Shown here one piece after another: positions 60,257-64,000 of a DNA stretch of 64,000 nucleotides. The number at the start of each line of letters is the position of its first letter. The first letter of the stretch is position 1. The stretch spans positions 1,235,962-1,299,961 of the forward strand of contig NZ_CP125669.1 of assembly GCF_030053775.1 (NCBI RefSeq). The letters run 5' to 3'. The position numbers were made by a program, and so were the translations under genes. The notes under the pieces are model-generated. The model saw only the letters and a program-made list of their open reading frames with translations, did no database searches and was not told the origin of the DNA. This stretch comes from Acinetobacter corruptisaponis (GTDB lineage: Bacteria > Pseudomonadota > Gammaproteobacteria > Pseudomonadales > Moraxellaceae).

Positions 60257-60373
60257 TTAGCTATTTATAGTAGATCGATTTACTAAATTAGTACCAATAT
60301 CGTTCAATACTCCCAATCCAGGAATCAAAGAACAAGCGGTACGTGTATTCGCTAAATCTGAAAAACTATCCAT
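60257..60373 (-). pseudogene. Short orphan frame, probable gene fragment
   Basis: A 38-residue frame (MDSFSDLANTRTACSLIPGL then GVLNDIGTN) with a protein-like composition, directly after the stop of the frame upstream. It looks like a piece of a larger gene. The family is not recognised. Confidence 0.25.
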
Positions 60374-60562
60374 TTACTTGGGCAGCATTATAATAAGTTG
60401 CACATACATACTTTTGTATGCTGAAAAGAAGCTTTCTAAGCGAATAAAAGTGTTGGTAAGATCATCATCTTTTCTAATTGGCTCAATATTCAATAACCTC
60501 TCCTCTTCGATCAACTTCATTATAAGCACCAAGCTCTTCCTCCAATTGCTAGTATCATCCAA
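60374..60562 (-). pseudogene. Orphan frame of about 62 codons, probable gene fragment
   Basis: The translation (NWRKSLVLIMKLIEEERL, then FIRLESFFSAYKSM) reads like real protein, and the frame stays open for about 10 further codons upstream of the first start without an ATG. No ribosome site, neighbour or family supports a complete gene. I read it as the remainder of a disrupted gene in a region rich in debris. Confidence 0.3.
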
Positions 60563-60632
60563 AAATTGGAGGATATGAAATGAGACTACCTATTTCACTT
60601 TGGCATAAAATTCATTTGATTCTTATTGATCA

Positions 60633-61000
60633 TTCACGTTAAACCTATACGAATATTCCTTTGGCTGACCACTTATCAATACATTGCTGAGTTTGACACC
60701 ATATAGATCACGTTCAATTTTAAATTATCAAAGTTAAACTGAATATGGTTGGGAACACCAATATTTTCATAGCGGATATTGCTGATCTTCTGTTTAGCCC
60801 CATTGCTACGCTCAGCGACAACAACAGTGGCTTTGGCATAGTCCACATTATGATTGGCAAAGAAATTCTTTTGATCAGTTAATATTGAAATCGAGAGGAT
60901 TAGACCTGTCATATAATATTTTGCGGGATAGTTGTGGTATGGATATCTTCTTCGGATACCATCATTAGGATAGATTTTTACAAGTCGTTGGTACTGAAAT
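60633..61000 (-). pseudogene. Decayed partial copy of the CAP-lipoprotein gene (3' part)
   Basis: This stretch is homologous to the last quarter of the intact lipoprotein gene at 61589-63169: PYHNYPAKYYMTG, LTDQKNFFANHNVDYAKATV, ERSNGAKQKISNIRYENIG and PNHIQFNFDNLK all recur with few changes. The 5' junction has indels (YQRLVKIYPNDG in place of SYKVVYPFDN) and the 3' end is frameshifted after NVIY. The coding part before the junction is missing. It is a broken tandem duplicate. Confidence 0.85.
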
Positions 61001-61130
61001 TTCAGCTTTTGCATATTGCCTCCTAGATTAAGTTATCTAGAAGGGATCCTCTGCATAGTAATTCATTTTTTAAAAACCCTGTGACCAGTTATCGTTTTAG
61101 CTTCATCTATTCAGCCTCTCCCAGCTTAAG

Positions 61131-61514
61131 CTATTTAAAATAATAGCCTAACGTATTGTCTTTTGAATCTCCCCACCCTGTCCATATTTCGGTTAACTTT
61201 ACGTAATGCTGATTGAGGCTTTGGACTCTATATAAATAGCTTCGTGGTGGAGAAATATTTTTCGTTCGTACTTTCTCAATTAAAATAAAGGTCTTGTCAT
61301 CTAGCCATCTCACTCTCAGTGCTAAAGGATCTTGGCATTGCCCCATTTCAGCATACATTGCTGCATCTTTACCATTTTTGGCAAAAGACAATCCTGCACA
61401 TTCAATATCTGGAAGATCTAAGATTAGACGCTTTCCTACCAGACTTTCTTTCATACCTGCACAAGCCAGCGTTGAAAGACTTAAACATAATCCTGCGACT
61501 ATTAATTTTTTCAT
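61131..61514 (-). CDS. Small secreted or periplasmic protein of unknown function
   Basis: A 127-residue protein with a clear signal peptide (MKKLIVAGLCLSLSTLACAG; cleavage after LACA is plausible). The mature part has two further cysteines (DIECAGLSF and MGQCQDPLAL), likely a disulfide, and reads as a small beta-rich fold. No family is recognised. It lies between the CAP-lipoprotein gene and its broken copy, which suggests it was part of the unit that duplicated. Confidence 0.7.
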   Translation of the reverse strand: MKKLIVAGLCLSLSTLACAGMKESLVGKRLILDLPDIECAGLSFAKNGKDAAMYAEMGQCQDPLALRVRWLDDKTFILIEKVRTKNISPPRSYLYRVQSLNQHYVKLTEIWTGWGDSKDNTLGYYFK

Positions 61515-61561
61515 TTAATTTGACTCTTGATTTTGTTAGTTAAAACACATTATCAATAAAG

Positions 61562-61586
61562 CCTCACTGTAAGATGTGCTGTGAGG
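61562..61586 (-). terminator. Possible terminator of the CAP-lipoprotein gene
   Basis: CCTCAC (61562-61567) pairs with GTGAGG (61581-61586) immediately after the stop codon; on the minus strand CTTTATT follows. The stem is short and the T run imperfect, so this is tentative. Confidence 0.4.
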
Positions 61587-61588
61587 AT

Positions 61589-63169
61589 TTACCTATCATT
61601 CACGTTAAACCAATAGGAATATTCTTTAGGCTGACCATTCACCAGAACATTGCTGAGTTTGACATCGTAGATCACGTTCTTTTTTAAATCGTCGAAGTTA
61701 AACTGAATATGATTAGGAACTCCGATATTTTCATAACGAATATTGCTGATCTTTTGTTTAGCTCCACTACTTCGTTCTGTCACAACAACAGTGGCTTTGG
61801 CATAGTCCACATTACGATTGGCAAAAAAATTCTTCTGATCGGTTAAAACTGAAATCGAGAGAATTGAACCCGCCATATAATATTTGGCTGGATAGTTGTG
61901 GTAGGGATAGGCAACCACACCGAGTGGTGCAGTGGTTGGATTGTCGAAGGGATAAACTACTTTGTAGGACGTACCGATCACATAAGGGAATCGGCTATCC
62001 TTAAATGATGGCGCATTGACTGAACCATACGCCGATTTTTGTAAGAAAGGATTGAGCATCCAGAGTCGATGTCCTACATCTCCTGCAAACAGATTTAATT
62101 TGTCATGCACCATATTTGTAATGCTTTCAGCAGGTGAATAGTCATTCTTATTCTGTCTTACCCCCATTTCCAGACTACTGGTTCTTGCACCCACCGCACC
62201 AATATCTGAATAGCAGTTAGTGTTAACTTCAGGGTAATGGGTCAGGATATTGTTTGTAGCAAGAATCAGTGCCGTCTGCATCATCTCATCTTCACGGGCA
62301 TAGTCGTATGTAATACTTGGCAGCCCATGCAAGGCACGAACCGTATTGAGCTCATTTAAAAACTCAGTTCTAAACTTTGCACTGAGCTTGCCTGCATAAC
62401 AGTTATTGATATCAGGAGCATCGCTCATAGATGAGGCTTTAAATACATCAAAGCTGATGCTCTGACTCTCTGCTGCCAGTGTTTTAGCATCCCCCTCTTG
62501 GGTGAATTTAAGGGTACATACACCCGCACTAATCCCCTTTAGTTCACCATTAGAATAAGTACAGGTTACAGTAGAAAGACTGCTAATCGTGACAGGAAGT
62601 TTGGCACTGGATTCAGCCTCTAGTGAATAAATACTCTCCGTCAGGATGTATTTAATTTTTAGCGGGGTAATGGTTTGTTTGAGCTTATTCACACACACAT
62701 TCTTTTCTAAATATTGTTCCGCCGCACAAGTCACATTGACGGTCATGCTGCTGTTCAATGGTAGAACTTTTTCCGTGCCCAGCTGTGTCAGTGCCAGAGT
62801 ACATTGACCAACATTTAAAGCTTTGAGTTCACCGTCACTTACACTACAGATGTTGGGTGTGTTACTGCTAAACGTCACTGCCAGACCTTGATCTGTTTGC
62901 AGCGATAATGGATAGCTGTGACCTTGAATCAGGTTACTCAATGGGAATGCCTGAATATTCTGTACTGCCTTGTTTTTACATACCCCCTCTTCCAGATATT
63001 GGCTTTCAGCACAGGTCACGGGCTTGGGATTGCCATTATCTGGATTTCCCGTTCCACCTCCATTGGATGAACTCGAATCTCCACCCGAACCACCGCCACC
63101 ACATCCGACCATTACGGTGCTGATTGCCATCATTAAAACAGATGGCATAAACGATCTTGAAATCATCAT
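61589..63169 (-). CDS. CAP-domain lipoprotein with N-terminal repeats
   Basis: A 526-residue lipoprotein. The signal peptide ends in a lipobox (VMVGC, lipidated Cys23), followed by a Gly/Ser/Asn-rich tether. Two or three similar segments of about 90 residues follow, each with cysteine pairs (CAESQYLEEGVCKNK; CAAEQYLEKNVCVNK) and a beta-rich SxLxxxxxCxYSNGELKxxxxGxCTL pattern. From about 265 a CAP/SCP-like domain begins (FLNELNTVRALHGLPSITYD, ALILATNNILTHYP, GHRLWMLNPF). The start ATG 63169 has GAGG 10 bases upstream; a TTG further up is unlikely. CAP domains are widespread secreted folds of varied function, so the role is unknown. A broken copy of its end lies downstream. Confidence 0.82.
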   Translation of the reverse strand: MMISRSFMPSVLMMAISTVMVGCGGGGSGGDSSSSNGGGTGNPDNGNPKPVTCAESQYLEEGVCKNKAVQNIQAFPLSNLIQGHSYPLSLQTDQGLAVTFSSNTPNICSVSDGELKALNVGQCTLALTQLGTEKVLPLNSSMTVNVTCAAEQYLEKNVCVNKLKQTITPLKIKYILTESIYSLEAESSAKLPVTISSLSTVTCTYSNGELKGISAGVCTLKFTQEGDAKTLAAESQSISFDVFKASSMSDAPDINNCYAGKLSAKFRTEFLNELNTVRALHGLPSITYDYAREDEMMQTALILATNNILTHYPEVNTNCYSDIGAVGARTSSLEMGVRQNKNDYSPAESITNMVHDKLNLFAGDVGHRLWMLNPFLQKSAYGSVNAPSFKDSRFPYVIGTSYKVVYPFDNPTTAPLGVVAYPYHNYPAKYYMAGSILSISVLTDQKNFFANRNVDYAKATVVVTERSSGAKQKISNIRYENIGVPNHIQFNFDDLKKNVIYDVKLSNVLVNGQPKEYSYWFNVNDR

Positions 63170-63199
63170 GATTAACTGCCTCAAATTTTTATATTGTTG

Positions 63200-63808
63200 T
63201 TATTGATAATGATCAGCGGATAATAATTGACGGATTTCACTGGCCATTTTTGGACTACGCCAAGGAAACAGCACTTTAAGGCTGTAATTTGGTTTAAATT
63301 GATCCCGTGTTCCTATATTGACTTGAAACTCTCGTTTCATCGGTGTCCGATGGGCTTGTTGGTTAACATGGGTTCCCATCATTGGGTTACTGATCACAGT
63401 GGTCGTAGTTCTAAAGCGATCTTCAACCAGATTGTAATGTCCAACAGAAGTAATGTAGTCAAAAGGATATTTCACGAGACGTTGATCAGGCTGATCAAAC
63501 AGAATGATGGTTTTGTCCTGACTGTTAATCCAGACGCCACGATTTTGATAATTAAAGCTTTCACCCTGACGTTTCAGTTGCTCGGTCATCCCGTCAAAGT
63601 AGGTATTTCCGTATTCATAGAGGTAGTAGATGATCACAAACCAGAATAGGTCAAAGCCAAAGAAAAAGTAGCCAAACCATCCAAAGGAAAAGATTTTGGC
63701 GACAATGAGAAAGATCACAACTGGCAAGACCACACACTTTAAAAATAGTTTGGATTTCTGAGGACGGTTTTCGATTGGAATGATTTTAGGTTTAGTTAAT
63801 TCAGTCAT
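63200..63808 (-). CDS. Two-helix membrane protein of unknown function (DUF4755-like)
   Basis: A 202-residue inner-membrane protein. Two adjacent transmembrane helices (about 22-45 and 50-72, LFLKCVVLPVVIFLIVAKIF and FDLFWFVIIYYLYEYG) are followed by a cytoplasmic beta-rich domain with pleckstrin-like spacing (WINSQDKTIILFDQPDQRLVKYPFDYITSV). I start at ATG 63808, which has GGGA 9 bases upstream. The family resemblance is by overall layout only. It lies 31 bases upstream of the CAP-lipoprotein start, probably in one transcript. Confidence 0.65.
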   Translation of the reverse strand: MTELTKPKIIPIENRPQKSKLFLKCVVLPVVIFLIVAKIFSFGWFGYFFFGFDLFWFVIIYYLYEYGNTYFDGMTEQLKRQGESFNYQNRGVWINSQDKTIILFDQPDQRLVKYPFDYITSVGHYNLVEDRFRTTTTVISNPMMGTHVNQQAHRTPMKREFQVNIGTRDQFKPNYSLKVLFPWRSPKMASEIRQLLSADHYQ

Positions 63809-64000
63809 GGTTGTTTCCCGCATGTTCAATGCAATTCACAATCAGCAGCAGATATAAAAAAGTCTATTTTTTATAGGCGTGATTTAGCCATCCACCATTG
63901 GATTGTTCTTGTAAAATGTTTTTTAATACAGACGAATAATAATAGTTAGCCGTCTAGCCCCCGTTGCAAAGCACAACAAAGTTGAACAGGTGGCGAGGCA
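63809..64000. other. Right-edge region without a recognised gene
   Basis: An AT-rich promoter region for the minus-strand gene at 63808, then a GC-richer stretch from about 63955 to the edge. The minus strand is open from the edge to a TAA near 63924 (reading CLATCSTLLCFATGA), which could be the end of a gene or repeat lying outside the window. Too little is visible to decide. Confidence 0.3.

Overview
The window looks like chromosomal DNA of an Acinetobacter or a close Moraxellaceae relative. The NfuA, EpmA, PdxB and rhomboid proteins read like Acinetobacter versions, the DNA is moderately AT-rich, and a Fur-box-like site precedes a TonB-dependent receptor. The genus is inferred from protein character; no database search was run.

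Layout. (1) 1-7.2 kb is ordinary core genome: a TonB-dependent receptor cut by the left edge (-), nfuA (-), a rhomboid protease (+), a LuxR-type regulator (+), and the overlapping pair pdxB-epmA (-). (2) 7.3-13.6 kb is a mobile/defence block: a P4-type tyrosine integrase with TGTGAGTAA repeats at its start, an Abi_2/HEPN abortive-infection protein, then a compact serine recombinase-ParB-ParB cassette. (3) 13.8-21.8 kb is a tight five-gene plus-strand operon: a TolC-type outer-membrane channel, a membrane-anchored HlyD-type adaptor with a large cytoplasmic N-terminal region, a polytopic site-2-protease-like protein fused to an adaptor-like domain, a shortened SecA-like ATPase, and a soluble periplasmic adaptor. 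No ABC or RND transporter is present. (4) 25.3-59.8 kb is one uninterrupted minus-strand gene for an 11,493-residue protein that starts with an LEPR-XLL-type motif (LEPKLLLSAD). It carries PPC-like, CARDB, Ig-like, beta-propeller, dockerin-like, nuclease-like, metzincin-like and cadherin-like regions. Downstream of it lie two near-identical 367/370-residue genes and a fused, decayed piece of a third copy plus a piece of the giant gene's 3' end. (5) 60.2-63.8 kb holds degraded fragments, a small secreted protein, a CAP-domain lipoprotein with a broken partial duplicate beside it, and a two-helix membrane protein.

How it fits together. The five-gene operon and the giant gene converge on about 21.9 kb. 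I read them as a dedicated exporter and its substrate: a SecA-like motor and membrane-embedded protease/adaptor in the inner membrane, periplasmic adaptors, and a TolC-type exit duct, moving a giant LEPR-XLL protein that lacks both a Sec signal peptide and RTX repeats. The duplicated genes and recombinant debris behind the giant gene resemble immunity genes of polymorphic toxin loci, and the giant protein contains an internal PD-(D/E)xK-like stretch that could be an effector. The exporter-substrate link and the toxin/immunity reading are inference from gene order and motifs. I know of no experimentally described system of exactly this composition, and this locus is the main candidate for something new in the window.
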